From Bacteroidia bacterium (GTDB lineage: Bacteria; Bacteroidota; Bacteroidia; Bacteroidales; Paludibacteraceae): a stretch of 64,000 bases of DNA. Of this stretch, positions 1 through 8,535 are shown one piece after another. A program made the position numbers and the translations under genes. Under the pieces are notes generated by a model. It ran no database searches and was not told the origin of the DNA. It saw only the letters and a program-made list of their open reading frames with translations. The stretch covers positions 31,856 to 95,855 of the forward strand of contig SAAO01000011.1 of the NCBI GenBank assembly GCA_009929375.1. Reading direction: 5' to 3'. Within the stretch, counting starts at the first letter, position 1, and every line of letters starts with the position of its first letter.

Positions 1-980
1 CCACGTGTTGATATCAGACTATTGATTTCAGGATTGCCCGCATCGAGAGCTGTTGGTCCGAAACAACTCATTAGCATTCCTTTTAAGGCATCAATCGTGG
101 TGCTGCCTCCTGCTATTTCGAGCAGATTATCTTTCTGAAAAACGAGTGCAGCGATAGCAGCAAGCAACATCGAAACAAAAAGCGTTACAAGTGGCGGATA
201 GCGTTTGGCAATCATGAAAATGGTAATGGCAGGCACCAAAAGCAGCCAAAACGACATATTAAAACGTTCGCCCAATGCATTTTGATAGAGCACAATATCT
301 TCAGTACTAACTCCTGTAAACGAAAATCCAGCTATGGTAAAAACAGTCAGTGCAATAATCATCGAAGGCACTGTTGTTATCCACATATACTTAATATGCG
401 TAAAAAGCGGCGTTCCGGAAATTGAAGATGCCAAAACCGTTGTATCGGACAAAGGCGACATTTTATCGCCAAAATATGCTCCCGACACAATTGCACCTGC
501 TATCCAGCCATCTGAAAATCCCTGTGCACGGCCTATGCCCATCAAAGCAATACCAATGGTTGCCACAGTAGTCCACGAACTTCCGGTAATCACCGAAACA
601 ATTGCGCTGATGAGCGCAGCCGAGAGCAAAAAGATCTCCGGGCGAATAAGCTTCATCCCGTAAGAAATAAAAAACGGCACCACTCCACTCACCATCCATG
701 TACCCGACAAAGCTCCGATAATCAGAAGAATAATCAGTGCTGTAGAAATATTTTTAATATTTTTGTGAAGCGCTTTTTCAAAATCACCCCAATGAATTGA
801 TGCTGTAAACTTTGCAAGTACTAGGGTGACTGCGGTTGCCAGTAACAAAGCCATTTGACTTGCCCCATTCAGCGCATCGGCACCAAAAATGCCCACCGAA
901 AGAGCCACAAAAATGATAAGTACCAAAACCGGTAACAAAGCTACCAGTGGATGAGGAAGTTTATGAGGTGTGGAAGACAT
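1..980 (-). CDS. nhaC: Na+/H+ antiporter, NhaC family (C-terminus cut by window edge)
   Basis: The reading frame starts at 980 and stays open to base 1, giving about 326 residues of a multi-pass membrane protein. The start reads MSSTPHKLPHPLVALLP. Hydrophobic helices alternate with NhaC-family signatures: GSSWTTVATIG, then GAIVSGAYFGDKMSPLSDTT, where the acidic residue of GDKMSPLSDT lies in the ion path in this family. NhaC proteins exchange protons for sodium across the inner membrane, for pH and sodium homeostasis. The missing C-terminus, roughly 100-150 residues, lies left of the window. It diverges from radA, and a -7 box on the minus strand lies about 50 nt upstream. Family assignment is firm; ion specificity is inferred. 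Confidence 0.88.
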   Translation of the reverse strand, partial: MSSTPHKLPHPLVALLPVLVLIIFVALSVGIFGADALNGASQMALLLATAVTLVLAKFTASIHWGDFEKALHKNIKNISTALIILLIIGALSGTWMVSGVVPFFISYGMKLIRPEIFLLSAALISAIVSVITGSSWTTVATIGIALMGIGRAQGFSDGWIAGAIVSGAYFGDKMSPLSDTTVLASSISGTPLFTHIKYMWITTVPSMIIALTVFTIAGFSFTGVSTEDIVLYQNALGERFNMSFWLLLVPAITIFMIAKRYPPLVTLFVSMLLAAIAALVFQKDNLLEIAGGSTTIDALKGMLMSCFGPTALDAGNPEINSLISTR

Positions 981-1027
981 TTAATTATTTAGAATGTACA
1001 ATTTATAAATTAGAATTTTACGGTTTG

Positions 1028-1035
1028 CAAAAGTA
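1028..1035 (-). promoter_or_regulatory. -7 promoter box for the nhaC gene
   Basis: CAAAAGTA on the plus strand is TACTTTTG on the minus strand, matching the Bacteroidota consensus TAnnTTTG, 48 nt upstream of the antiporter start. Confidence 0.5.
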
Positions 1036-1144
1036 GTGATTTATGGTAAGTTAGCCAAGACACATTCACAACTGATTTCTTTTAAACTATAAATAGTTAT
1101 AAATTCAGCTCATACATTCATTGCTCAATACAAGCAAAAATGAT

Positions 1145-1152
1145 TACTTTTG
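1145..1152 (+). promoter_or_regulatory. -7 promoter box for radA
   Basis: TACTTTTG is a perfect TAnnTTTG box, 78 nt upstream of the radA start, which implies a 5' leader of roughly 70 nt. Confidence 0.55.
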
Positions 1153-1229
1153 TAATTGTATGTTTTTTAAACAATCAATATCATTTCAATTACTCGCTTG
1201 CTGAGAATCTGAAGTATCTTTAAACCAAT

Positions 1230-2600
1230 ATGGCCAAAACAAAATCAGTATATATTTGTCAGAATTGCGGTGCCGATTCACCCAAATGGATAGGAAAATG
1301 CCCTTCGTGTGGCGAATGGAACAGCTATGTGGAAGAAATTGTGAGCAAGGACAACGGCCCCAAAATTACGATGGCTGGTTTGGAAGTGACCAAACAAAAG
1401 CCCGTAAAGCTTCACGAAGTGGAAACAACCGAGGAAAGCCGCATCGACACTTCGAACAACGAGTTAAACCGTGTGCTGGGAGGTGGACTTGTTCCCGGCT
1501 CGTTGGTGCTGATTGGTGGTGAACCCGGCATTGGAAAATCCACTCTCGTGCTTCAGGTGGTACTCAACCTGAAAGGGAAACGCACGCTTTACATTTCGGG
1601 TGAAGAGAGCGTAAAACAGTTGAAACTCCGTGCTGAACGACTAAAATACGACAACCCTGACTGCTATATTGTGAGCGAAACTTCACTCGAACAGGCTTTT
1701 GTACATATTCAGAACGTGCAACCAGATGTGGTGATTGTCGATTCAATCCAAACGATTTCCACCGAACTGATCGAATCGTCGCCCGGTTCGGTTTCGCAGG
1801 TGCGTGAGTGTGCGGCGCATTTACTGAAATTCTGCAAAACGACAACTACGCCCGTACTTCTTATCGGACATATCAACAAAGAAGGAAGCATTGCAGGCCC
1901 GAAAGTACTGGAGCATATTGTGGATACAGTGTTACAGTTCGAAGGCGACCAGCATTATATGTATCGTATCCTCCGACCTATTAAAAACCGTTTTGGAAGC
2001 ACTTCGGAGCTTGGAATTTTCGAAATGCAGCAGAACGGACTGCGTGAAGTAAGCAATCCATCAGAATTACTGCTTTCGCAAAATCACGAAGGACTGAGCG
2101 GAGTAGCCATTGCTTCGGCTGTGGAAGGTATCCGTCCTTTCCTGATTGAAACACAGGCTCTGGTCAGTTCGGCCGCGTATGGCACACCACAACGCTCTTG
2201 CACAGGATTCGACATGCGTCGCCTCAATATGTTGCTGGCCGTACTCGAAAAACGTGCAGGATTCAAAATTGCCCAGAAGGACGTTTTTCTGAACATTGCC
2301 GGTGGGCTTAAAGTCAGCGATCCCGCCATTGACCTTGCTGTTATTTCGGCAATTCTGTCGTCGAGCGTGGATATTGCCATCGAAAAAAACGTGTGCATGG
2401 CGGGCGAAGTTGGTCTTTCAGGAGAAATACGCCCCATAAACCGCATAGAACAACGCATTCTGGAAGCCGAAAAGCTCGGTTTTACCAAAATGATTATCCC
2501 TGATTTCAATTTGAGTTCTATCAATCTCTCGAAAACTAAAATCGAAATTATCAGGGTCAAGAAAGTGGAAGAAGCTTTCAGGGTATTATTCAGAAAGTAG
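1230..2600 (+). CDS. radA: DNA repair protein RadA
   Basis: RadA is a RecA-like ATPase and branch-migrating helicase in homologous recombination. The 456-residue protein has the whole family layout. An N-terminal C4 zinc finger (CQNCG...CPSCG, residues 10-28) is followed by a RecA core with Walker A GGEPGIGKST near residue 96. The RadA-specific KNRFGS motif lies near 252, and a Lon-protease-like C-terminal domain starts near 280 and lacks an obvious Ser-Lys dyad role. Length matches typical RadA (about 455). The gene stands alone, divergent from nhaC. The start is supported by the promoter box at 1145 and by the conserved MAKTKSVYICQNCG opening. Confidence 0.97.
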   Translation: MAKTKSVYICQNCGADSPKWIGKCPSCGEWNSYVEEIVSKDNGPKITMAGLEVTKQKPVKLHEVETTEESRIDTSNNELNRVLGGGLVPGSLVLIGGEPGIGKSTLVLQVVLNLKGKRTLYISGEESVKQLKLRAERLKYDNPDCYIVSETSLEQAFVHIQNVQPDVVIVDSIQTISTELIESSPGSVSQVRECAAHLLKFCKTTTTPVLLIGHINKEGSIAGPKVLEHIVDTVLQFEGDQHYMYRILRPIKNRFGSTSELGIFEMQQNGLREVSNPSELLLSQNHEGLSGVAIASAVEGIRPFLIETQALVSSAAYGTPQRSCTGFDMRRLNMLLAVLEKRAGFKIAQKDVFLNIAGGLKVSDPAIDLAVISAILSSSVDIAIEKNVCMAGEVGLSGEIRPINRIEQRILEAEKLGFTKMIIPDFNLSSINLSKTKIEIIRVKKVEEAFRVLFRK

Positions 2601-2640
2601 CTGAAAATAAAGCAATTAAATTCAAAAAAAGTTACTTACT

Positions 2641-3567
2641 TTAATTATCAGCACATTTGATTATCTTTTGTTCAATCATTTCGTTTGATGACAAAAGTAT
2701 TTTCACAATAAAAATTCCGTTGGGTAAGTTTGACATATCTATTGTTTTCTGATTTGTTTCAAGTACTAAGTTTGCTAAAACATCAAATATCTTAATCGTT
2801 TTAATTTCTGATTCTGTCGATACAATTAAAATATTTTTAGCAGGATTCGGACTAACGATAATCTTTGGTTTATTTACATTCTCTATCCCGGAGCGGGATT
2901 CAGCATTTTCACAAAAACCATATTTTTCGTTTTCATAGATTTTTGTGTCGTTATTCCAGAAACAAAGTAGTTCAGACTGCTCTTCTACGAACGGGAATTC
3001 ATGAAATTCGTTACTGAATTGGTAGCTCAGATTATAAGACCCTATCCCCTCATACCAGGTGTATGAATGACCACTGTATTTCTGTCCGGTATTTGCATAA
3101 TAAGTTGTATCACTGACTACAATTTTCTTGCCTGAGTAAGATCCAAACTGATAATTATCAACCGACTTTACAAACATTACCTTTTTAATAAGAGGACTAA
3201 TAGTATCAACTGAAACAGTATCGCCCACCTGATAATTAAACGAAAAAACTTTCTTTTCCACATTATTCGCAGCTCTGAAATATATCGATTGCTCAGCAAT
3301 ATTCTCTCTGATAGCTCCGGCATACGACACTCTTCGCATATCTTCAGTTATATGCTCACACATCATTTTTTTATACTGAACATTTTCAATCAAAGTATCT
3401 CCCGACAAAAACAACGAGTAAGTTTTAGTCATAGAGCCACAGCAGGTTGTATATGCTATTCCTAAGTAGTTCCATTTATTTCCTTCTTTTAAAAATGTAG
3501 TATAATTGTCTGATTTTATTTGTATTGACACATTCAGAATGATTAAACACAACAATAGCTTTTTCAT
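2641..3567 (-). CDS. Secreted protein with type IX sorting domain (Por type A)
   Basis: A 308-residue protein of unknown function. An N-terminal signal peptide (MKKLLLCLIILNVSIQ) targets it to the Sec system. The last 70 or so residues form a Por-secretion type A C-terminal domain: VSPNPAKNILIV, then IKIFDVLANLV, then MSNLPNGIFIVKI. This signal sends proteins through the type IX secretion system to the cell surface. The middle (residues about 25-220) is rich in Tyr, Ser and Thr and shows no catalytic motif I recognise. A plausible minus-strand -7 box (CAAATTTA, 3663-3670) lies about 95 nt upstream. Export route is well supported; role is unknown. Confidence 0.85.
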   Translation of the reverse strand: MKKLLLCLIILNVSIQIKSDNYTTFLKEGNKWNYLGIAYTTCCGSMTKTYSLFLSGDTLIENVQYKKMMCEHITEDMRRVSYAGAIRENIAEQSIYFRAANNVEKKVFSFNYQVGDTVSVDTISPLIKKVMFVKSVDNYQFGSYSGKKIVVSDTTYYANTGQKYSGHSYTWYEGIGSYNLSYQFSNEFHEFPFVEEQSELLCFWNNDTKIYENEKYGFCENAESRSGIENVNKPKIIVSPNPAKNILIVSTESEIKTIKIFDVLANLVLETNQKTIDMSNLPNGIFIVKILLSSNEMIEQKIIKCADN

Positions 3568-3759
3568 GATTATATATATTAGAATGGTTATTTGTCGTTA
3601 CAAAAAAGAACGTACTTTTTTGTAAAATTTTCCGTATGAAATTCTGTAAATTATTTAACCGTCAAATTTATGAATTCAAATCGGATTAACAACTAAATCC
3701 TTCTGAGTAATTTGAAAATTTACATGAGAAACTTCAGTAGAATTATGGGAAGGGGAATA

Positions 3760-3795
3760 AAAAAAGCTCAGAAATTACTTTCTGAGCTTTTTTTT
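3760..3795 (-). terminator. Rho-independent terminator after tRNA-Thr
   Basis: A perfect 10-bp stem (AGCTCAGAAA at 3765-3774 with TTTCTGAGCT at 3779-3788) is flanked by an A-run and a T-run, so it could act on both strands. It directly follows the minus-strand tRNA. Confidence 0.8.
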
Positions 3796-3797
3796 GA

Positions 3798-3870
3798 GCC
3801 TCTTGTCGGATTCGAACCAACGACCCCGAGATTACAAATCACGTGCTCTGGCCAACTGAGCTAAAGAGGC
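3798..3870 (-). tRNA. tRNA-Thr (anticodon UGU)
   Basis: The 73-nt minus-strand sequence folds as a tRNA. The acceptor stem GCCTCTT/AAGAGGC is perfect, the D arm is GCTC/GAGC, the anticodon loop is TTTGTAA with anticodon TGT reading ACA (Thr), and the T arm has the TTCGAAT loop. The middle pair of the anticodon stem is a U-U mismatch. CCA is not encoded. The SRP RNA gene lies immediately upstream on the same strand, so the two may be cotranscribed. Confidence 0.95.
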
Positions 3871-3874
3871 AAGT

Positions 3875-3971
3875 GGATAAGCCCCCTACATCGCACCGCT
3901 ACAACCTACTACCCTTGCTGCGGTCAGGCCCTGGGGGAGTTCGAAGGGAGCTGGTCGTGTAGGACTTATCC
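3875..3971 (-). ncRNA. ffs: Signal recognition particle RNA (4.5S type)
   Basis: This is the RNA of the signal recognition particle, which binds Ffh and targets ribosomes making membrane proteins. On the minus strand the ends pair (GGATAAG at 3965-3971 with CTTATCC at 3875-3881) into one long hairpin of about 97 nt. The conserved Ffh-binding part is present as CCAGG on the 5' side and AGCAAGGGTA on the 3' side. The apical turn is TGAC rather than the common GGAA and is flanked by a C-C apposition. It lies 4 nt upstream of tRNA-Thr. Exact ends are estimated from the stem. Confidence 0.85.
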
Positions 3972-4187
3972 GGCGACAAAAGTACTGTTTTTTCCTGAAT
4001 TTACAAGGCCTTCAGCTCATTTTTTTCAGTCAACATCCCTACCCTGTTCATTATCAGAAATGTATTTCGAAAAATATTTTTTCAATATTAAAAAACCGGA
4101 TAATCACTTACCCGGTTTTTGTTGTATGCACAGTACATATTATGGCAGATAAGCGCTGCATTGCATACCAAATATGAAAATTGAAAT

Positions 4188-4886
4188 TTATTTTGTGAGT
4201 TCCTGCTCATATTCCACATTGTCGATGCAGACATATGCCGGTGTATTTATTCCCCAATCACTGTTATCGGTTGAGCTGAAACTAAAACTTACTGAATCGA
4301 CTTTACCCAGAGTGCTGACATCCACTTTCTGCCATTTGTTCATGATAAACGATTTTCCATCTCTGAAATCAGCCAGATAAACGTCCACTTTCGATGTTTC
4401 GGCTTTTGCATAATATCCACTGATAGTGAGCTTAAACCAATCTCCGTTAGCGAATTTTTTACTGTAATCACTTCCGTTTTTCATCTCTTTGTAGGCATAA
4501 GTAGTGTTGTTCAGCATAATGCTTTTGATATAAAAATCACCATTACTATTGGCAGCACTTTTGATATATCCGGGTTGATACAAAACAGCATATTTAGCTG
4601 AATTTAGCGCTCCCGAACCTGCGATACAACTAAACTGATTCATAAATCCGGCTGTTACAGTATCGTTTTTCGAAGAACACACCACACCACCAAGCCAAAA
4701 CTGATTCGGGTCGCCATAGAAGTTAAAACCTGTACTTACAAAAAAAGTATCGGACGAAAGACCGTTGTCATCCAAAGCTACATCTTCGAAATCAATAACA
4801 GTCTGAACTTTTTCGGTTTCTGGTTGACACGAAACCAATGCAAATGCAGCCAGAAGGATAAACAGGGTAATTTTGTTTGTTTTCAT
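4188..4886 (-). CDS. DUF4465 lipoprotein under B12 riboswitch control
   Basis: A 232-residue predicted surface lipoprotein. The signal peptide ends in a lipobox-like LVSC with Cys about residue 20. The mature part matches the DUF4465 pattern: an FEDV opening, GFNFYGD, WLGGVVCSSKNDT, then a beta-sandwich-like domain ending in a YVCIDNV strand. As I recall, cobalamin-binding BtuH lipoproteins of gut Bacteroides belong to this family. A cobalamin riboswitch lies directly upstream on the same strand, which strongly suggests a role in corrinoid capture. No BtuB-type TonB receptor is adjacent, so partners must be elsewhere. The family call is good; ligand binding is inferred from context. Confidence 0.8.
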   Translation of the reverse strand: MKTNKITLFILLAAFALVSCQPETEKVQTVIDFEDVALDDNGLSSDTFFVSTGFNFYGDPNQFWLGGVVCSSKNDTVTAGFMNQFSCIAGSGALNSAKYAVLYQPGYIKSAANSNGDFYIKSIMLNNTTYAYKEMKNGSDYSKKFANGDWFKLTISGYYAKAETSKVDVYLADFRDGKSFIMNKWQKVDVSTLGKVDSVSFSFSSTDNSDWGINTPAYVCIDNVEYEQELTK

Positions 4887-5067
4887 TGTTTTAAATATTT
4901 AATTGTTAGATAATTACAAAAATTCCCGATAAATGTAAATACACACAATTGCTTATTGAAAACAATAAAACAGATTGAGAAATGAAGAATGAAATACAAC
5001 AGTCACGAAGATTACAATCCGATTTTTGCAATATTTTCCCGAAAGCAAAAATGTATTTACAACGATT

Positions 5068-5340
5068 GTGGCAGGTCTTCTGACTTACTCCCGTATTTGA
5101 ACGCCTTCCCGTCAATAATTGACAGTGGACAATTGACAGTGGACAATATATTGTCGGTTAGTCGGCAGTCCACTTTCGAAAAACAGTGGCAAAAGTGTTG
5201 TTCAATACGTTTTTTTAATTATCAATTGTACATTGTCAATTGTCAACTAAAAATGAGCTTACAGCAGCGGGTACTGCTCCGGAATTTCACCGGATTCCCT
5301 TTTATCAAATCTTCCGAACGGACTATCTGATACCAAAATC
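5068..5340 (-). promoter_or_regulatory. Cobalamin (adenosylcobalamin-type) riboswitch
   Basis: Reading the minus strand, the core appears in order: GGGAATCCGGTGAAATTCCGG, shortened here to its key parts GGGAA, GGTGAAATTCC and CCCGCTGCTGTAAGC, then GCCACTG, then CGGGAAGGCG, then the B12 box AAGTCAGAAGACCTGCC. It sits between a TACCTTTG promoter box (5345-5352) and the DUF4465 gene, so cobalamin would repress that gene. It is longer than usual, about 270 nt, because of two AT-rich insertions (plus-strand 5111-5155 and 5215-5250) that can pair with each other. Confidence 0.93.
5120..5147. repeat. 14-bp tandem repeat inside the riboswitch
   Basis: TGACAGTGGACAAT occurs twice in direct tandem (5120-5133 and 5134-5147) within the second insertion of the cobalamin riboswitch. 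Confidence 0.9.
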
Positions 5341-5344
5341 GCTG

Positions 5345-5352
5345 CAAAGGTA
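5345..5352 (-). promoter_or_regulatory. -7 promoter box for the B12-regulated transcript
   Basis: CAAAGGTA is TACCTTTG on the minus strand and fits TAnnTTTG. The implied start of transcription, about 5338, falls at the beginning of the riboswitch core. Confidence 0.6.
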
Positions 5353-5509
5353 ATATAATTTCACAACTTTCTGTCAGAGAAATACAGATAATATCTTATT
5401 TTTATCAACAACCAACATTAACACACTGTAAACAAATTATTTACAAAAAAAGCGAAACAACACATTACTGCATTGTTTCGCTATTTATAATTAATGATCC
5501 GGCAAAAGC

Positions 5510-8200
5510 CTATCTACCGGATTGTTTGATAAAGTTGCGTAGTTCCTCATTAAATTCGTCCTTAGCAAGCAAATCCTCCAAATCGATATGCATTCTGTAT
5601 CGCCAGCTGTTTTTGGAGTTCGAAGGCACGTTAATACGTTCTTCATTAGGATTTTCGCGACGCAATTCGTTCGAAATACTCAACAAATCCTGCAACTGGA
5701 AAATGGCCCACATGGCAGGTGAATAAAGATGTTGAAGTAAAATATCACGACAAATCCACCAATCGCAGAAATAAGGTGCTTCACCCCAATGTCCGAGTTG
5801 TGAGTTGTAGAATCGCTGTGTTACAGCACGATCCTCTTCCCACCAACCGCGTATCGTACTCATATCGTGAGTCGAAGGAGTTACAACAGATAAATAAGGT
5901 GCATCTGCCGGATGGAAAAACTCAATTTTATTTGATTTCGGTGCGCGTTGCACTTCAAGACTCAGAATAGCCAAATCCTTCATTGCAGTAGTCACGCAAT
6001 CGGTCATCATACCCAAATCCTCACCACAAATCAGCATATTGGTAGAACGTTTGAGCGCAGGCAGTTTTTCCATGCCCGACTGATACCAGTGTGCATCCTG
6101 ACGGCGATAGAAATAATCGACATACAGTTCACGCAAACGATGTTTGGTGTAATCGTCGAGATCGCGGAACGACCGCAGACTATCCATTCCATAACGGGGA
6201 ATGTACTGCTTGCCCTGACTTCCCTCCACTTCGAAGAAAAGCACATTCGCAATCAGATCGAATAAACCCCATTTAATTTTTTCGCTTATTTTGCCTTCTG
6301 CGTACATTCTTTCGATAGCTTCCTGACTCTGATATTGCGGTTTAAGACGCAATATCCAGCCATCTTCAATTTGCAGACAATTGGCTTTTACCCAAACAGC
6401 ATCATCACCCAGAATATCCCACAAAATGGCATCGGTAATGTAAGGTTTGCAAAAACGGTTGTAATCGAACCAGATTCCTTTATCCGAAAACTCATTGATA
6501 TGAATTGGCACCGATGGAAATAAATGTCCCATAATACCTTCCACCTGATTGTTAGGAATTTGCCATATGCGGAAAAATCCCAGAATATGATCAATACGGA
6601 ATGTATCGAAATAGTTTGCCATTTGCGAAAAACGTTTTTTCCACCAATCAAATCCGGTTCGTTTAATCATATCCCAGTTGTAGGTGGGCAATTCCCAGTT
6701 TTGACCTTTTACGGCAAACATATCGGGCGGAGCTCCGGCCTGCATATTCAGATTGAACAATTCGGGCGAAACCCAGGTATCCACACTGTTACGGTTTACA
6801 CCGATAGGAATATCGCCTTTGAGTACCACAGAATGTGCGTGAGCATATTCAGCAGCATCGAGCAGTTGTAAATGCAAATGATACTGAATAAAGTAGTTGG
6901 CAGCTATGTCATCGAAATGAGGCTGATCGGGTGCGCTGAATTCTCTGATTTTTTCAGCATTGTATTTCGAAAAGCCATCCCACTGACGATAATCTGAAGT
7001 GCCAAACTTATCGCGCAAAACACAATAAGCAGCATAAGGAACAAGCCAGTATTCGTTCTTTGCGAAGAATTCAAGATAGGCTTTATCTTTCAGAAACTTA
7101 TCTTTTTTGGTAAGATATAACTCTTTGGCATAAGCCAGTTTATAATTTACAACTTCTAGAAAAGGTACAAGAACCTGCGCATTCAGTTCTTTTTGTTTTT
7201 GCTTATATTCCTTCTGCAATTCATGTGTGGCAGGCAGTTTACCCATAGCAGGTAAATTAAGGAAAAGCGGATTCAACGCAAAAGCTGAAATTGCCGCATA
7301 AGGCAACACATCCGTATCGGTGTGCGTACCAATCGTATCGTTGAGTGGAAGTACCTGAATAAGTTTCAAACCGGTTTTTTCAGCCCAGTCGACCATAAGT
7401 TTCAGATCGCTGAAGTCGCCCACACCAAAGCTTTGTTTCGAGCGCAGACTAAACACCGGAATACCCACACCTGCACCTTTCCAGGCCGGAAGTTGTAAAG
7501 CTGCAAAACCATCGTTGAGCACAACCAACGAGCTTTTGGCATTTACCACAGGGGCTACTCTGTCGGCTCCCGTTTCGAATTGCACAAAGTTTTTATCTTC
7601 AGGATCGTAAACACCGTATTTATAATGTACATCAGCATTTTGCTTCGACAAATCCAGTTTTTTTACCCAGTAACCATCAGCAGATTTTTGCATCAGTACT
7701 GGTTTTACAGTCGACCAGTTTCCCAATACTTCGCAGTTTCCGATCAGGCAAAGCACATGATTTTTTGAAAGTAATGGTGCTTTCACCTTAAAAATGTGAG
7801 AGAATTTCGTGGTTTTATCTTCGCCCACCGGATGTTCATCGGGCATCAGTACATTTTTGAAAGGAGCTGTGCTGAAGGTATTTTCGAGTGCTGCAGGCGA
7901 ATTCCACTGATCGAAACAAAACAGATGAACTGTTTTTGCCGGATTTACATCCAGTATTCTGTCATCACCCCATTCCTCGGTATATAAACCATTGTTTTCG
8001 TTGAACAACACATATTTATATCTGACAGGTTCAGCAGGCATTTCGGACAATTCAATCTCCCCTGTCCAGTCCTCCTTGTGTTGAAAACTCAAAGCCAGTG
8101 CTTTTGTCAAATCGCCATTTCCAAGTTGAGGAATATTCCCGGATACCAACAATCGTTGTCCCCAATAGGTAAAATACGGAATTTTAAAATGAATCTTCAT
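5510..8200 (-). CDS. malQ: 4-alpha-glucanotransferase (amylomaltase), GH77, with two starch-binding domains
   Basis: This enzyme transfers alpha-1,4-glucan segments between maltooligosaccharides and releases glucose, in glycogen/starch use. The 896-residue protein is of the long DPE2-like type. Two CBM20 starch-binding domains come first (residues about 1-100 and 130-235), then the GH77 barrel. Catalytic signatures are visible: FRIDHILGFFRIW (nucleophile Asp), ICGEDLG (acid/base Glu) and STHDMSTIRGWW (third Asp). GDIPIGVNRNSVDTW also matches the family. No other glycogen genes lie nearby. A minus-strand promoter box at 8250 lies 50 nt upstream. Confidence 0.96.
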   Translation of the reverse strand: MKIHFKIPYFTYWGQRLLVSGNIPQLGNGDLTKALALSFQHKEDWTGEIELSEMPAEPVRYKYVLFNENNGLYTEEWGDDRILDVNPAKTVHLFCFDQWNSPAALENTFSTAPFKNVLMPDEHPVGEDKTTKFSHIFKVKAPLLSKNHVLCLIGNCEVLGNWSTVKPVLMQKSADGYWVKKLDLSKQNADVHYKYGVYDPEDKNFVQFETGADRVAPVVNAKSSLVVLNDGFAALQLPAWKGAGVGIPVFSLRSKQSFGVGDFSDLKLMVDWAEKTGLKLIQVLPLNDTIGTHTDTDVLPYAAISAFALNPLFLNLPAMGKLPATHELQKEYKQKQKELNAQVLVPFLEVVNYKLAYAKELYLTKKDKFLKDKAYLEFFAKNEYWLVPYAAYCVLRDKFGTSDYRQWDGFSKYNAEKIREFSAPDQPHFDDIAANYFIQYHLHLQLLDAAEYAHAHSVVLKGDIPIGVNRNSVDTWVSPELFNLNMQAGAPPDMFAVKGQNWELPTYNWDMIKRTGFDWWKKRFSQMANYFDTFRIDHILGFFRIWQIPNNQVEGIMGHLFPSVPIHINEFSDKGIWFDYNRFCKPYITDAILWDILGDDAVWVKANCLQIEDGWILRLKPQYQSQEAIERMYAEGKISEKIKWGLFDLIANVLFFEVEGSQGKQYIPRYGMDSLRSFRDLDDYTKHRLRELYVDYFYRRQDAHWYQSGMEKLPALKRSTNMLICGEDLGMMTDCVTTAMKDLAILSLEVQRAPKSNKIEFFHPADAPYLSVVTPSTHDMSTIRGWWEEDRAVTQRFYNSQLGHWGEAPYFCDWWICRDILLQHLYSPAMWAIFQLQDLLSISNELRRENPNEERINVPSNSKNSWRYRMHIDLEDLLAKDEFNEELRNFIKQSGR

Positions 8201-8249
8201 AGAGTCTTGAATTTTAGCTTATTAATTGGCTAACTGTAAAAAATGAATT

Positions 8250-8257
8250 CAAAAGTA
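8250..8257 (-). promoter_or_regulatory. -7 promoter box for malQ
   Basis: CAAAAGTA, which is TACTTTTG on the minus strand, lies 50 nt upstream of malQ and fits TAnnTTTG. Confidence 0.5.
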
Positions 8258-8490
8258 ATGTTTAATGATGCAAAACTCAATCAGGACAACAGGAAATGTC
8301 GCAATTTTCATTTCAAACGTTTGCGGAAAAGTGTTACCTGCTGACAAGTATAAAACCTGTAGCATTTTGACAAAAAACGGCCATGAAACATATCTGTCTG
8401 TTTTAGGTGGATAAAAGATGTATATAAATACAATCGGTTTTTCAGGAAATAATTATCCATTTTTCCTTATGTATTTAAGATTTATTTCTG

Positions 8491-8498
8491 TACTTTTG
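8491..8498 (+). promoter_or_regulatory. -7 promoter box for prs
   Basis: TACTTTTG lies 38 nt upstream of the prs start and fits TAnnTTTG. Confidence 0.55.
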
Positions 8499-8535
8499 CA
8501 GAAAATTTAGGTAAAACTAATAACATAAAAAATTC

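Larger units (their letters stand above)
8201..8535. other. Divergent malQ-prs promoter region
   Basis: This 335-nt gap carries a minus-strand -7 box for malQ and a plus-strand -7 box for prs. I see no gene or RNA fold between them. Confidence 0.6.

Noticed and set aside
463..699. Frames on both strands within 334-699
   Set aside because: They overlap the NhaC coding frame, which is strongly supported by its membrane signatures.
2084..2560. 158-residue minus-strand frame inside radA
   Set aside because: Lies wholly within the conserved radA coding region and has no recognisable protein features.
4989..5330. 113-residue plus-strand frame
   Set aside because: It is the reverse of the cobalamin riboswitch and has no protein similarity.
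5510..8200. Glycogen/starch utilisation cluster around malQ
   Set aside because: No glycogen synthase, phosphorylase or Sus genes are adjacent, so malQ is treated as a single gene.
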